Part shown: positions 45,164-55,237 of the stretch, piece by piece
How positions within the stretch are numbered: the first letter of the stretch is position 1
How the letters are laid out: every line of letters begins with the position of its first letter
NCBI RefSeq assembly: GCF_002007115.1
Contig: NZ_MVAD01000003.1
Coordinates: 186,001 to 250,000, forward strand
DNA length: 64,000 bases
Source of the DNA: Massilia sp. KIM
GTDB lineage: Bacteria; Pseudomonadota; Gammaproteobacteria; Burkholderiales; Burkholderiaceae_D
Reading direction: 5' to 3'
Notes under the pieces: generated by a model
What the model was told of the DNA's origin: nothing
What the model saw: the letters and a program-made list of their open reading frames with translations, nothing else
The model's database searches: none
Program-made: the position numbers and the translations under genes

Positions 45164-46303
45164 TCAAAGCGTATCGAGCGAAAAAATCCGCCGATGCTCC
45201 TTGATCGCATACCTATCCGTCATCCCCGCGATATAGTCCGCGATCTTCCTCGCCTGCTTCATCACATCCCCCGACGCCACCTGGTAATCCGGCGGCAACA
45301 GCACCGGATCCGTCATGAAAGCCTCGAACAGCTCGCGCACGATGCGGCTGGCCTTCACCCGCATGCGGTTCACCTGGAAATGCCGGTACAGATTCGCGTA
45401 CAGGAAGCGCTTGAGCGCCGTGGTGTCCGCGCGCATCCGGTCCGAGAAGCGGATCAGCGGCGGCGCCGTCCGCACATCGTCGATGCTCTTCGGCCCCGCC
45501 TCCAGCAGCAGCTGGGCCGAGGTTTCCACCAGGTCCGCCGTCATGGCCGTGATCATGCGCCGGATCGTCTCGTACAGCGCGCGGCGCCCCGGCAGGCCCG
45601 GAAATTCCGCCTCCACCGCATGGCGGTGGCGGGCGAAGAACTCCACCTCCTCCATCTGCGCCATGCTCAACAGCCCCGAACGCAGGCCATCGTCGATGTC
45701 GTGGTTGTTGTACGCGATCTCGTCGGCCAGGTTGGTCAGCTGGGCTTCCAGGCTGGGCTGGGTCTTGTCGATGAAACGCTGCCCCAGTTCGCCCAGCTGG
45801 CGCGCATTGTTCAGCGAGCAGTGCTTGAGGATGCCCTCGCGGGTCTCGAAAGTCAGGTTGAGGCCGTCGAAGGCGCCGTAGTGCTCCTCGAGATGGTCCA
45901 CCACGCGCAGGCTCTGCAGGTTGTGCTCGAAGCCGCCGTAGTCCTTCATGCATTCGTTGAGCACGTCCTGGCCCACGTGGCCGAAGGGCGTGTGGCCGAG
46001 GTCGTGCGCCAGGGCGGTGGCCTCGACCAGGTCTTCGTTCAGGCGCAGGCTGCGCGCCAAGGTGCGCCCGATCTGGGCCACCTCGATGCTGTGGGTCAGG
46101 CGGGTGCGGAACAGGTCGCCCTCGTGGTTGAGGAAGACCTGGGTCTTGTACTCGAGCCGCCGGAAGGCGGTCGAGTGGATGATGCGGTCGCGGTCGCGCT
46201 GGAACTCGCTGCGCGAGCCCGGGGCCGGTTCCTGGTAGCGACGCCCGCGCGACTTCGAGGAGTGCGCCGCATAGGGTGCGAGCTGGGCGTCGAAGTCCAT
46301 CAT
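45164..46303 (-). CDS. dgt: Deoxyguanosinetriphosphate triphosphohydrolase-like protein
   Basis: The 379-residue HD-superfamily dNTPase starts at [22 protein letters not shown]. The HD ligands are visible: [19 protein letters not shown], then [19 protein letters not shown] and a late Asp in [19 protein letters not shown]. Length matches the short bacterial dGTPase-like group (about 370-400 aa). The start overlaps the aroKB stop by 4 bp, a common pairing in Burkholderiales. dGTP specificity is inferred; many short members hydrolyse several dNTPs. Confidence 0.92.
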   Translation of the reverse strand: MMDFDAQLAPYAAHSSKSRGRRYQEPAPGSRSEFQRDRDRIIHSTAFRRLEYKTQVFLNHEGDLFRTRLTHSIEVAQIGRTLARSLRLNEDLVEATALAHDLGHTPFGHVGQDVLNECMKDYGGFEHNLQSLRVVDHLEEHYGAFDGLNLTFETREGILKHCSLNNARQLGELGQRFIDKTQPSLEAQLTNLADEIAYNNHDIDDGLRSGLLSMAQMEEVEFFARHRHAVEAEFPGLPGRRALYETIRRMITAMTADLVETSAQLLLEAGPKSIDDVRTAPPLIRFSDRMRADTTALKRFLYANLYRHFQVNRMRVKASRIVRELFEAFMTDPVLLPPDYQVASGDVMKQARKIADYIAGMTDRYAIKEHRRIFSLDTL

Positions 46304-47958
46304 CGGGTGCAGGCCTCCAGGGTCGCCCTCAGGGTCTCGAGCGGCACTGTCGTGATCGAGGGGCTGCCCAGGGGCTTGAGCAGGATGAAGCGGATCGCCC
46401 CGCCCTCGTTCTTCTTGTCGACCGCCATCAGCTCGATCCAGCGCGCTTCGCCCAGGTCCGGCGCCACGGTCGGCAGGCCGGCCGCGGCCACCAGGCTGCG
46501 CACGCGCTCGACCGTGGCCGCGTCGACCAGGCCCAGGCGCGCCGACAGGTCGGCCGCCATCACCATGCCGCAGCCGACCGCTTCGCCGTGCAGCCACTGG
46601 CCATAGCCCAGGCCCGATTCGATCGCGTGGCCGAAGGTGTGGCCGAAGTTGAGCACCGCGCGCAGGCCGCCCTCGCGCTCGTCCTTGCGCACGACATCGG
46701 CCTTGATCTCGCAGGAGCGCGCGATGGCATGGGCCATCGCTTCCGGCTCGCGCGCCACCAGCTTCGCGATGTTGGCTTCGATCCAGTCGAAAAAGGCGGC
46801 GTCGAGGATGGCGCCGTGCTTGATGACTTCGGCCAGGCCGGCCGCCAGCTCGCGCGGCGGCAAGGTGTCGAGGGTGGCGGTGTCGGCCAGCACGGCGCGC
46901 GGCTGGTAGAAGGCGCCGATCATGTTCTTGCCCAGCGGGTGGTTGATGCCGGTCTTGCCGCCCACCGAGGAATCGACCTGGGACAGCAGGGTGGTCGGCA
47001 CCTGCACGAAGGGCACGCCGCGCATGTAGCTGGCGGCGGCGTAGCCGGTCAGGTCGCCGATCACGCCGCCGCCCAGGGCCACCAGGGTGGTCTTGCGGTC
47101 GCAGCGGTGTTCCAGCAGGGCGTCGAAGACCAGGTTCAGCGATTGCCAGTTCTTGTGCTCCTCGCCGTCCGGCAGCACGATCTCGACCACCTCGATGCCG
47201 GCCGCGCGCAGCCCGCCCGCGACCCGCTCCAGGTAGAGCGGGGCGACGGTGGTGTTGGTGACGATGGCGGCCTTGCCGCCGCTGACGTGGCGCGCCAGCA
47301 GCGCGGGATCGTCCAGCAGTTTAGGGCCGATCAGGATCGGGTAGCTGCGTTCGCCGAGTTCGACGTTGAGGGTAAGAGGTGCGGGTTCGTTCATCGAGGT
47401 TTTCGCCAGCCGCCGCGCACGCGCTTCTTCCAGCGCGGCGATCTGGTCCAATATGGTCTGTACCATCGATTGTACGTTAGGTCGGCCGGTGTCGATGACC
47501 AGGTCGGCAATCTCGCGGTACAGGGGATCGCGCTGGGCCAGCAGTTCTTCCAGCTTCTTGCGCGGGTCGGCGGTCTGCAGCAGCGGGCGGTTCTTGTCGT
47601 GCGCGGTGCGCGCCAGGATGCTGTTGATCGAGGCGCGCAGGTAGACCACGGTGCCGCGCTCGGCCAGCAGGGCGCGGCTGGCCGGGTTGAGGATGGCCCC
47701 GCCCCCGGTCGCCAGCACCAGGTCGTGCTGGGCGCTGAGCTCGCGGATCATGTCGGCCTCGCGCCGGCGGAAGCAGGCTTCGCCCTCGATCTCGAAGATC
47801 CACGGAATCGAGGCGCCAGTGCGCGCCTCGATCTCGTGGTCGGAATCCACGAAACGCTTGTTCAGCTTGCGCGCAAGCATTCGGCCGATGGTGGTCTTCC
47901 CCGCTCCCATCAGGCCGACCAGGAAGATGTTGTTGTTCTTGGGATCAGCCACTACCAA
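46300..47958 (-). CDS. aroKB: Fused shikimate kinase / 3-dehydroquinate synthase
   Basis: A single uninterrupted frame of 552 codons joins AroK (residues about 1-185) to AroB (about 190-552). AroK has the P-loop [12 protein letters not shown], shikimate-binding [11 protein letters not shown] and LATGGGAI, and the lid [13 protein letters not shown]. AroB has the NAD site [19 protein letters not shown], the zinc/substrate motifs [12 protein letters not shown] and HGEAVGCGM, and the catalytic [14 protein letters not shown]. The linker is short ([19 protein letters not shown]). An in-frame ATG at 47394 within it would give a normal 364-residue AroB on its own. These are non-consecutive shikimate steps. 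It overlaps dgt and follows the pil cluster. Confidence 0.93.
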   Translation of the reverse strand: MVVADPKNNNIFLVGLMGAGKTTIGRMLARKLNKRFVDSDHEIEARTGASIPWIFEIEGEACFRRREADMIRELSAQHDLVLATGGGAILNPASRALLAERGTVVYLRASINSILARTAHDKNRPLLQTADPRKKLEELLAQRDPLYREIADLVIDTGRPNVQSMVQTILDQIAALEEARARRLAKTSMNEPAPLTLNVELGERSYPILIGPKLLDDPALLARHVSGGKAAIVTNTTVAPLYLERVAGGLRAAGIEVVEIVLPDGEEHKNWQSLNLVFDALLEHRCDRKTTLVALGGGVIGDLTGYAAASYMRGVPFVQVPTTLLSQVDSSVGGKTGINHPLGKNMIGAFYQPRAVLADTATLDTLPPRELAAGLAEVIKHGAILDAAFFDWIEANIAKLVAREPEAMAHAIARSCEIKADVVRKDEREGGLRAVLNFGHTFGHAIESGLGYGQWLHGEAVGCGMVMAADLSARLGLVDAATVERVRSLVAAAGLPTVAPDLGEARWIELMAVDKKNEGGAIRFILLKPLGSPSITTVPLETLRATLEACTR

Positions 47959-47972
47959 AACCCGCTTGGATG

Positions 47973-48000
47973 TAAAAACGGCCAGTATAGACTGGCCGTT
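47973..48000 (-). terminator. Intrinsic terminator of the pil / Ig-like lipoprotein unit
   Basis: An AACGGCCAGT/ACTGGCCGTT perfect 10-bp stem with an ATAG loop is followed on the minus strand by TTTTTACA. It lies 30 bp beyond the lipoprotein gene stop and just upstream of aroKB. Confidence 0.9.
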
Positions 48001-48029
48001 CGGTTTTGCGTTGTTTTGCGAGCTTTTGC

Positions 48030-50009
48030 TTATGGGCAGGTGAACGTGAATTCGAACGGAATCACGGTCACGAAACGGTTCGGCGTGGTCACCGTCACGT
48101 TGAAAGTCGCCTTCGCCGCCGCCGTGCAGGCGGCGCCCGTCACGCTCTTGAGCGTGAACACGTGGGAAGAGCCCTGGCGGCCGACGATCTGGTTGCCGGT
48201 CGGGTCGTCGCCCGTGCTCGAGTGCGGGAAGATCTTCGGCACTTCGGCCGGCATGACGTCCACCGCGCTGGCGTTGTTCAGGCTGGTCATCTGCACGGTC
48301 GTTCCAGCAGGCAATGGATTATTGTTCAGGTCATTGAGCTGGAGGCTGAAGGTCTTGGCGTCCGCCGCGCGCACCGAAGACAGCGTGGTGGTGGCGCCGA
48401 TGTTGAGCGGAGTCGAGGAACCGTTCAGGTGCACGTAGCGCACCGCCGAATCGCTGAAGAAGATCGCGCCCTTCTGGAACTGGGTCGTGATGCCGTCGGT
48501 CGTGCTGGCGCAGATGGTCGCCACGCCCGGACGGGTGCTGTCGTTGCTCACGCGCGGGTCGCTGCCGGTATTGCAGGGCGTGACCGGGGTGTTGGGCAGG
48601 GGCGAGCGCGGGTTCTGGGTGCGGAAGTTGACCGAGCAGCCGCCGTTCTCGGTGACGCAGCCGCCGCGCGCCGAGCTGCCGATCGCGCCCATGTTGGTCT
48701 GGAACACCACCGGGGTGCCGTCCGCCACCGGGTTGCCGAACTGGTCGGCCAGCAGGATGTTGAAGATGGTGGCCGGCGTGGTGGTGCCGCTGTCGTAGTT
48801 CCAGCCCTCGATGTTGGGCGTGGTCACGCTCAGCGACAGCGCGCGCTGGGTGGTCAGGCCGGTCGAGACCACGATGGTGTCGGACGGGGTCGCGATGTCC
48901 GGGTTGCCGTTGCTAGCGGTGCCCGGCAGGGTGGCGACCACACGGAAGGAGGTCGGCATGTCGCGCGAATTGACGGTGGTGACCACTTCGCCGTTCTGGT
49001 CGGTGCTGTCGGAGGCCTTGTTCAGGGTGACCACGCCGGCCGGCTGCACGCTGAAGCTGACCTGGCGGCCCGCCAGCGGACGGTCGAAGGTGTCGATCAC
49101 CTTGTAGCGCAGGGTGGCGGTCTCGGAACGGCCGACGCCGCCCTGGCCGCGGATCACGATCGACTGGCCGGCCGGCAGGGCCGACACGAACTGCACCGAG
49201 GCCGGGGTCGGCGGCGCGATCGCCAGGCTGCTGCTGAGCGGGGTGGTGGCGGCGTCCGAGGACACGGTGATGGCGTCGTTGTTGCCGCAGCCCTGGTCGC
49301 GGTAGGTGACGCGCGCGGTGCCCTGGACGGTGGTGGCGACGGCGGCCATGGTGGCCTTGCCGGTGGCCACGCAGGCCGAACTGAAGTTCACGTTGACCGG
49401 CTGGGCGGTGTACTTGGCGCCGCCCGCCAGCACGTCGACCGAGATCTCGGCGGTGGCGTAGGCCGTGATGCTGGTCGGGTTCACCACCAGGTTGCCCAGC
49501 GCCAGCGCGGTGGCGCCGACCGAGTAGTTGGCCGAGCCGCTCACGGTGGCGTCGCCCAGGGTGGCGCTGACGGTCACCTTGCCGGCGCCGCTGGCGGCCA
49601 GGCTGGCGGTGCGCATGGTCATGCTGGCCACGCCGTTGGCGTCGGTCAGGGCGGTGCCCGAGGTGGCCGAGAACACGGCCAGGTCGGCGTCGGTGGCGAA
49701 GGTCACCAGGGTGTTCGGCACCGGCTTGCCGGCCGGGTCCAGCACCGTGGCGCGCACGGTCAGCGGGGTGGCGCCGCTCAGGGTATTGCTGGCCTGGCCT
49801 GCCGGGTTGGTGAAGGCCACGGTCACGGCCGCGGTGGCCGGCGTGCTGGGATTGCTCGGGCTGGTCGGGGTGCCGCCGCTGCCGCCGCTGCCGCCGACGC
49901 CGGGCGAGCCGCCGCCGCCGCCACAGGCGGCCAGGCTGGCCGCCACCAGGGCGATCATGGTCAAGCGCCCGACCGGGAAGCGGGCTGCGCGTTCTTCAGT
50001 GTGATGCAT
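48030..50009 (-). CDS. Large Ig-like (Big_1/invasin-type) repeat lipoprotein at the end of the pil cluster
   Basis: The 659-residue product has a lipoprotein signal ending in [14 protein letters not shown] (Cys29), then a flexible Gly/Ser/Pro linker of about 30 residues. Several Big_1-like beta-sandwich repeats follow, each with the [22 protein letters not shown] / [14 protein letters not shown] style of motif. Four cysteines in the middle and C-terminal parts ([20 protein letters not shown]) probably form disulfides. It starts 67 bp after pilQ and ends at a strong terminator, so it can be read as the last gene of pilMNOPQ. Surface display, adhesion or pilus assistance is inferred. ATG 50009 is chosen; 49958 is an alternative. 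Confidence 0.82.
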   Translation of the reverse strand: MHHTEERAARFPVGRLTMIALVAASLAACGGGGGSPGVGGSGGSGGTPTSPSNPSTPATAAVTVAFTNPAGQASNTLSGATPLTVRATVLDPAGKPVPNTLVTFATDADLAVFSATSGTALTDANGVASMTMRTASLAASGAGKVTVSATLGDATVSGSANYSVGATALALGNLVVNPTSITAYATAEISVDVLAGGAKYTAQPVNVNFSSACVATGKATMAAVATTVQGTARVTYRDQGCGNNDAITVSSDAATTPLSSSLAIAPPTPASVQFVSALPAGQSIVIRGQGGVGRSETATLRYKVIDTFDRPLAGRQVSFSVQPAGVVTLNKASDSTDQNGEVVTTVNSRDMPTSFRVVATLPGTASNGNPDIATPSDTIVVSTGLTTQRALSLSVTTPNIEGWNYDSGTTTPATIFNILLADQFGNPVADGTPVVFQTNMGAIGSSARGGCVTENGGCSVNFRTQNPRSPLPNTPVTPCNTGSDPRVSNDSTRPGVATICASTTDGITTQFQKGAIFFSDSAVRYVHLNGSSTPLNIGATTTLSSVRAADAKTFSLQLNDLNNNPLPAGTTVQMTSLNNASAVDVMPAEVPKIFPHSSTGDDPTGNQIVGRQGSSHVFTLKSVTGAACTAAAKATFNVTVTTPNRFVTVIPFEFTFTCP

Positions 50010-50075
50010 GGATTCTTGTTCCTGTTTTATGCAATTGAAATGAAAAGGCCGGGATTTCCCGGCCTGTGGAGCGGA

Positions 50076-52250
50076 TCAGCGCGCGGACGCCACCCTCTCC
50101 GCCACGATTTTCGGGGTGATGAATACCAGCAGTTCGGTCTTGGTGTTCTCGCGGCCGGTGGATTTGAACAGGTGGCCCAGCAGCGGCACGTCGCCCAGCA
50201 GCGGCACCTTGTTCTCGCTGTTGCGCTCGGACTGCTGGTAGATGCCGCCCAGGACCACGGTGCCGCCGTTCTCGACCATCACCTTGGTCTTCACGTGCTG
50301 GGTGTTGATGGCGAAGCCGGCGCGCGTCTCGTCGCCCTTGGAGTCCTTGTTCACGTCCACCTCCAGCACCACGTTGCCGTCCGGGGTGATCTGCGGCGTC
50401 ACCTCCAGGCGCAGGTTGGCCTTCTTGAACTGGATCGAGGTCGCGCCGCTGCTGGTGGCCACCTGGTAGGGCAGCTCGATGCCCTGCTCGATCACGGCGA
50501 TCTGCTTGTCTTCCGTGACCACGCGCGGGCTGGAGATGATCTTGCCCTTGCCGTCCGCTTCCAGCGCCGACAGCTCCAGGTTCAGGAAGCGGTTGGCGGC
50601 CGAGGAGAACAGGCTGAAGGCCAGCGAGGAGGCCGGGACGCCGCCGATGCCGGCGGCCGGCAGGTTGACCATGGTGGTGTTGGTGTAGCCGTCGCCCTTG
50701 TCCGGGGTCTGGCCGGTGATCTGGCCGACGCCGGTCAGGTTGCCGCCGATGGCGATGCGCTCGTTGCCCTTGACCTGCCAGCCGCTGTCGCCGCCGCGCA
50801 GGGTGCGCAGGTCGGCGAAGCCGAGCTTGGCGCCCAGGTTGCGCGAGAAGCCGTCGTTGGCTTCGACCAGGCGCGCCTCGATCAGCACCTGCTTGGAGGC
50901 GATGTCGGTCTTCTGGATCAGCTTGCGGATGTCCTCGATCTTGGACGCGATGTCGGTCACGAACAGCTGGTTGGTGCGCGGGTCGATGATGGCGCTGCCG
51001 CGCTTGGACAGCACGCGGTTCTTGTTGTCCGGGGAAGACCCGCCGCTGTTGTCCAGGCCGAACACGGTGCGGAAGGACTCGGCCTTCTGGTAATTGAGCT
51101 GGAAGATCTCGGAGCGCAGCGGCTCCAGTTCGGCGATCTGGGCGCGCTGCTCGAGCTCGAGCTTTTCCTTGGTCAGCAGCTCTTCCTTGGGCGCGATCCA
51201 CAGCACGGTGCCGTTCTTGCGCATGTCCAGGCCCTTGGCCTGCAGGATCACGTCGAGCGCCTGGTCCCAGGGCACGTCCTTCAGGCGCAGGGTCAGGTTG
51301 CCGGTGACGGAATCGCTGGTGATGATGTTCAGGCCGGAGATGTCGGCGATCGCCTGCAGGGCGGCGCGCACGTCCACGCTCTGGAAATTGAAGGACAGCT
51401 TCTCGCCGCGGTAGCCCTGGGTGCCCTGCCCCAGGCGGTTCGGGTCTTCCTTGACCGGACGCACGTCGACCACCAGCTGGGTGTCGCTCTGGTAGACCGA
51501 CTGCTCCCAGGCGCCCTGCGCCTCGATGGTCATGCGCACGTTCTCGCCCTGGGCGCTGGTGCTCACGCGCGAGACCGGGGTGCCGAAGTCGGTCACGTCG
51601 AGGCGGCGGCGCAGGCTTTCGGGCAGGCCGGTGCGCAGGAAGTCGACCTGGATCTGGTTGCCGGCCTGGCGCACGTCGACCGCCACCTGGCTGCTCGGCA
51701 GGTCGACCACGACCCGGCCCTCGCCATTGCTGCCGCGGCGGAAGTCGAGGTTGCGCAGCATCTGCGGACGGGCCGCCGGGGCGGCGGGCGCGGCGGCGGG
51801 CAGGCCGGCGGCGTCGACCGCGCGCGCCAGGTTGCCGGTGCCTTCGACGGTCACGATCACCGACTTGCCGTCGATCGTGGCGGCGTAGTTCAGGGGACGC
51901 AGCAGGTTCAGCACCAGGCGGGTGCGCTCGCCGGCCTGCACCAGGTTCAGGCTGCGCACGTCGCCCAGGTTGATGTCCTGGCCGCTCTTGCCGGTGGCAT
52001 TGGCGGTGGCGCCGAAGTCGAGCGCGATGCGGGCCGGGTTGGTGATCGAAAAGCCGATCGGCGCCTTGGCCGGGGCTTCGCGCATCGCGATGTTGAGCAC
52101 CACGTTGGCGCCCTGCTGGTTGGCGCTGATCGATTCGATCGCGTTGCCCTGGGCCAGCGCGGCGCCGGCGCCGAGCGCCAGCAGCAGCGCGCCGCAGGCC
52201 CGCAGCAGTCCTGTCGGCAGGACCAGGCGGATCTTAGCTTGAGGGGTCAT
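50076..52250 (-). CDS. pilQ: Type IV pilus secretin PilQ
   Basis: The 724-residue outer-membrane secretin lets the pilus exit. After a signal peptide (LLRACGALLLALGAGAALAQ) come AMIN-domain repeats (about residues 35-250), an STN/N0 segment (YRGEKLSFNFQSVDVRAALQAIADISGLNIITSD), secretin_N domains and the C-terminal secretin with VPLLGDVPLLGHLFKSTGRENTKTELLVFITPKIV. The start overlaps the pilP stop (ATGA). The order pilM-N-O-P-Q is the canonical alignment-complex operon. Confidence 0.97.
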   Translation of the reverse strand: MTPQAKIRLVLPTGLLRACGALLLALGAGAALAQGNAIESISANQQGANVVLNIAMREAPAKAPIGFSITNPARIALDFGATANATGKSGQDINLGDVRSLNLVQAGERTRLVLNLLRPLNYAATIDGKSVIVTVEGTGNLARAVDAAGLPAAAPAAPAARPQMLRNLDFRRGSNGEGRVVVDLPSSQVAVDVRQAGNQIQVDFLRTGLPESLRRRLDVTDFGTPVSRVSTSAQGENVRMTIEAQGAWEQSVYQSDTQLVVDVRPVKEDPNRLGQGTQGYRGEKLSFNFQSVDVRAALQAIADISGLNIITSDSVTGNLTLRLKDVPWDQALDVILQAKGLDMRKNGTVLWIAPKEELLTKEKLELEQRAQIAELEPLRSEIFQLNYQKAESFRTVFGLDNSGGSSPDNKNRVLSKRGSAIIDPRTNQLFVTDIASKIEDIRKLIQKTDIASKQVLIEARLVEANDGFSRNLGAKLGFADLRTLRGGDSGWQVKGNERIAIGGNLTGVGQITGQTPDKGDGYTNTTMVNLPAAGIGGVPASSLAFSLFSSAANRFLNLELSALEADGKGKIISSPRVVTEDKQIAVIEQGIELPYQVATSSGATSIQFKKANLRLEVTPQITPDGNVVLEVDVNKDSKGDETRAGFAINTQHVKTKVMVENGGTVVLGGIYQQSERNSENKVPLLGDVPLLGHLFKSTGRENTKTELLVFITPKIVAERVASAR

Positions 52251-52789
52251 TTCCCGTTCTCCTTACCTTCATGCAGCTCGATCGTCGCCGTGCGCTCGAC
52301 CCAGTCGCCAGTGGCGTCCTGCATCACTTCCCTGATGTGGATGGCGGCGTCGCTCACGCGGGTGACGACGCCATGATTCTGGCCGATGCGCTGGCCGCGC
52401 TTTACCTGGTACACCGCCTTGTCGATCTGGACCAGGGCATAGCTGGCGCCGGACTTCTCCATGGTGCCGACCATGCGCATGGTGTCGAGCGGGTAGTTCT
52501 CGAGCAGCTCCCGGGGCCGGCTCTCGTCCGGACGGTTCGGGTTGTTCGAGGTGGCGGCGCTGCGCGCCATCTCGCCCAGCAGCTTGTCGGGGTTGAAGGG
52601 CTCGGCCGCCCCGCCCGGCTGGTAGGCGTAGGGCACGAAGGGCTTCACGGCCGGCAGCGGCTTGACCGAGGGCCTGGTGTCCTTCTCGGTCTGCTTCATC
52701 CAGCTCTCGACTTCGCGCACGCCGCCGTCGCCGCAGGCGGCCAGCAGCAGGCTGCCCAGCAGGGGCAGGATCAGGCGGATGGGTTTCAT
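52247..52789 (-). CDS. pilP: Type IV pilus inner-membrane lipoprotein PilP
   Basis: The 180-residue lipoprotein has lipobox LLGSLLLAACGDGG (Cys19). The body is the PilP fold: FVPYAYQPGGAAEPFNP, ENYPLDTMRMVGTMEKSGASYALVQIDKAVYQVKRGQRIGQNHG and VTRVSDAAIHIREVMQDATGDWVERTATIEL. PilP links PilNO in the inner membrane to the PilQ secretin. It overlaps both neighbours by 4 bp. Confidence 0.95.
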   Translation of the reverse strand: MKPIRLILPLLGSLLLAACGDGGVREVESWMKQTEKDTRPSVKPLPAVKPFVPYAYQPGGAAEPFNPDKLLGEMARSAATSNNPNRPDESRPRELLENYPLDTMRMVGTMEKSGASYALVQIDKAVYQVKRGQRIGQNHGVVTRVSDAAIHIREVMQDATGDWVERTATIELHEGKENGK

Positions 52790-53538
52790 TTGCGACCTCC
52801 CTCGGCCTTGGCCTTGGCCTTGGGCTTGCTCTTGGCGTCGTCCTTGTCGGCGTCGCCGCCCTTGCCCTTGCCCTTGCCCTTCTTGCCCTTGCCCTTCTTT
52901 TCCTCGCGCGCCAGGCGCTGGGCGCTCAGCTCGTCCTGGTCGAGATAGCGGAAGGTCTTGGCGGTGGCGGCCAGCTGCAGGCTGCCGTCCTTGGCGGTGT
53001 CGAGCGCCATGTTGTTCAGGGTGACGATGCGCGGCAGGTTGGCCATGTCGGCGGCGAAGGCGCCGATGTCGTGGTAACGGCCGCTCACCTTGATCTCGAT
53101 CGGCAGCTCGGCGTAGTAGTCGCGCACCACTTCCTGGCCCGGCTTGAACAACTCGAACTGCAGGCCGCGGCCGACGCCCGCCTGGTTGATGTCCGACAGC
53201 AGGCGCGCCATCTCCGACTTGCTCGGCAACTGCTTCTCGAGCAGGACCACCGACTTGTCGACTTCGATCTTCTGCTGCTTGAGGGCGTCCAGGTTGATCG
53301 CCTGGGCGATCTTGGTCTTGTACTCGGCGCGCAGCTTTTCTTCCTCGCGCTTGCCGCGCTCCTGCTGCTCGAACTGGCCGTTCCAGTAGCCGAAGTAGCC
53401 CAGGCCGGTCACCAGCGCCACCACGCCGGCCGCGCACAGCAGGCGCGGGGCGATCGGCCACTGGCCCGGATGGCGGCCCTGCAGGTCGCGGAACTGGTCC
53501 GCCAGGTTGGCGCCGAGTTCTTTCAGGTCGATGTTCAT
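52786..53538 (-). CDS. pilO: Type IV pilus alignment protein PilO with lysine-rich C-terminal tail
   Basis: The 250-residue bitopic protein has one transmembrane helix (LLCAAGVVALVTGLGYFGYW), a coiled-coil (EEEKLRAEYKTKIAQAINLDALKQQKIEVDKSVVLLEKQL) and the ferredoxin-like PilO domain (VSGRYHDIGAFAADMANLPRIVTL). It pairs with PilN. Unusually, about 40 terminal residues after LAREE are a low-complexity Lys/Gly/Ala tail (KKGKGKKGKGKGKG, then KSKPKAKAKAEGGRK), longer and more basic than usual. Being at the periplasmic end, the tail could contact peptidoglycan or anionic lipid; this is a guess. Confidence 0.93.
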   Translation of the reverse strand: MNIDLKELGANLADQFRDLQGRHPGQWPIAPRLLCAAGVVALVTGLGYFGYWNGQFEQQERGKREEEKLRAEYKTKIAQAINLDALKQQKIEVDKSVVLLEKQLPSKSEMARLLSDINQAGVGRGLQFELFKPGQEVVRDYYAELPIEIKVSGRYHDIGAFAADMANLPRIVTLNNMALDTAKDGSLQLAATAKTFRYLDQDELSAQRLAREEKKGKGKKGKGKGKGGDADKDDAKSKPKAKAKAEGGRK

Positions 53539-54173
53539 GACTTCGCTCCCGCCTTGGCCGCGGCCGTCTTTTTGGCGGCGCTATCGGCGCCCTGCTCCGC
53601 TTCCTCGTCCTCGACGCGCGGGCGCTTGATCGAGACCGCGAGCGTGAACTCGACCACGGTGCGGCCGGTCTTGCTCTGCGCCAGGGTGGCGGCGCGCACT
53701 TCGGTCAGCTCGGGGCGTTCCAGCCAGGGCGACTGGCCGGACAGGTTGCGCAGCAGCTCGGCCACGCGCTCCTGCGACTGGGCGTAGCCGGTGAGGACCA
53801 CGCGCTGGCCGTCCTGCTTGAAGGACTTCAGGTGCATGCCCTCCGGGGTCTGGCGGGCCAGCTCGTCGAGCAGGTAGACCGGCTGGTTGCGGTCGCCCTG
53901 GACGTCCTGCACCGCCTGCTGGCGGGCCTTGAGCGCCTCGATCTCTTCCTTCAGGTCCTTGATCTCGGCGATCTTCTTGTCCAGGTCGGCGTTGGCCTTC
54001 TTGAGCACCAGGTTGCGCTGGTTCTGGACCGAGATCTGGCGCGCGTTGTAGCCGCCGACGGCCAGCACGATCGCCACGCCGACCAGGCCGCCCAGCGCCA
54101 GCAGGGCGTAGAAGGCGGCCTGCTTCTGCTTGCGCTTGGCCTCGCGGTGGGGCAGGAGGTTAATGCGGATCAT
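53535..54173 (-). CDS. pilN: Type IV pilus alignment protein PilN
   Basis: The 212-residue bitopic protein starts at MIRINLLPHREAKRKQKQ. INLLPHR is the PilM-binding cytoplasmic motif that defines PilN. One transmembrane helix (AAFYALLALGGLVGVAIVLAVGGY) is followed by a coiled coil (KKANADLDKKIAEIKDLKEEIEALKARQQ) and a periplasmic domain. It has an Ala/Lys-rich end like PilO. It overlaps pilM and pilO by 3-4 bp. Confidence 0.96.
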   Translation of the reverse strand: MIRINLLPHREAKRKQKQAAFYALLALGGLVGVAIVLAVGGYNARQISVQNQRNLVLKKANADLDKKIAEIKDLKEEIEALKARQQAVQDVQGDRNQPVYLLDELARQTPEGMHLKSFKQDGQRVVLTGYAQSQERVAELLRNLSGQSPWLERPELTEVRAATLAQSKTGRTVVEFTLAVSIKRPRVEDEEAEQGADSAAKKTAAAKAGAKS

Positions 54174-55237
54174 CAGCCGAACCTCCGCATGGCCAGGCCG
54201 CAGGCGACCAGGTAGGCGGCGCCTTCCTGGCGCAGCTGCTGTTCGCGCACCTGGGGGCCGACCTGCATGCCCTGGAAGGGGGTGACCAGGGCGGTCGGGA
54301 TGCGGGTGCGGCCGGCCACGATGTCCAGCAGGCCCGGCGTCAGGGCGCAGCCACCGGCCAGGTAGATGCCGTCGATGCGGGTGTAGGGCGTGGAGGTGTA
54401 GAAGAACTGGATCGCGCGCGTGACTTCCAGCGCGGCGTTCTCCAGGAAGGGCGCGAGCAGGTCGGCGCGGTAGTTTTCCGGCAGGTCGCCCGCCTTCTTG
54501 CGGGTCTCGGCTTCCTCGAAGCTCAGGCCGTAGGCGCGCACGATGTCCTGGGTCAGGGTGTTGCCGCCGAAGGGCTGCTCGCGCTCGTAGACGGTGTCGC
54601 CATTGAGCATCACCGCGACGTGGGTGGCCTGGGAGCCCATCTGGAACAGGGCGACGATCTTGTCCGGGGCGCTGCCGGCGACGCGCTCGAGGGCGCTGCG
54701 CGCGGCATAGGATTCGATGTCCATCACGGTGGCGGTGAGGCCGGCCGCCTCGGCGATCGCGACCCGGTCCTCGACCTTCTCGCGGCGCGCCGCGGCCAGC
54801 ATCACTTCCATGTCTTCCTGCGAATTCGGGGCCGGGCCGATCACGTCGAAGTCGAGGCTGACCTCGTCGAGCGCGAAGGGGATGTACTGGCTGGCTTCGG
54901 ATTCGACCTGCACCTCGAGCTGGTCTTCGGACAGACCGGCCGGGAGGATGATCTTCTTGGTGATGACGGCGGCCGGCGGCATGCCGAGCGCAACGTGGCG
55001 GGCCCGGGTGCCGCTTTTCTTCCAGACGCGGCGCACGGCTTCGGCCACCTGGTCCATGTTCTCGATGTTGCCGTCGACGACAGCGCCGCGCGGCAGCGGC
55101 TCGGCGGCGTAGCGCTCCAGGCGCAGCTCGCCCTTCCCGGCGTCGCCCAGCTCGACCAGGCGCACGCCCGACGTGCTGATGTCGAGACCGGCCAACGGCG
55201 GGCTCGACTTTCCAAACAAGGCACCCAGATTGATCAC
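54173..55237 (-). CDS. pilM: Type IV pilus actin-like ATPase PilM
   Basis: The 354-residue cytoplasmic protein has the FtsA/actin-like fold, starting MINLGALFGKSSPPLAGLDISTSGVRLVEL. The phosphate-1 loop is GLDISTSGV, and FQMGSQATHVAVMLNGDTVYEREQPFGG and IYLAGGCALTPGLLDIV are the other nucleotide-binding segments. It binds the PilN N-terminus and organises the machine. It is the first gene of the leftward pil operon; a 349-bp divergent gap separates it from the PBP1a gene, the classical mrcA-pilM arrangement. Confidence 0.96.
   Translation of the reverse strand: MINLGALFGKSSPPLAGLDISTSGVRLVELGDAGKGELRLERYAAEPLPRGAVVDGNIENMDQVAEAVRRVWKKSGTRARHVALGMPPAAVITKKIILPAGLSEDQLEVQVESEASQYIPFALDEVSLDFDVIGPAPNSQEDMEVMLAAARREKVEDRVAIAEAAGLTATVMDIESYAARSALERVAGSAPDKIVALFQMGSQATHVAVMLNGDTVYEREQPFGGNTLTQDIVRAYGLSFEEAETRKKAGDLPENYRADLLAPFLENAALEVTRAIQFFYTSTPYTRIDGIYLAGGCALTPGLLDIVAGRTRIPTALVTPFQGMQVGPQVREQQLRQEGAAYLVACGLAMRRFG

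Noticed and set aside
48006..52376. A 1456-codon plus-strand frame spanning the Ig-like lipoprotein gene and pilQ
   Set aside because: It runs antisense through two recognisable genes and the gap between them. Its composition is Gly/His/Arg/Asp-rich shadow sequence.
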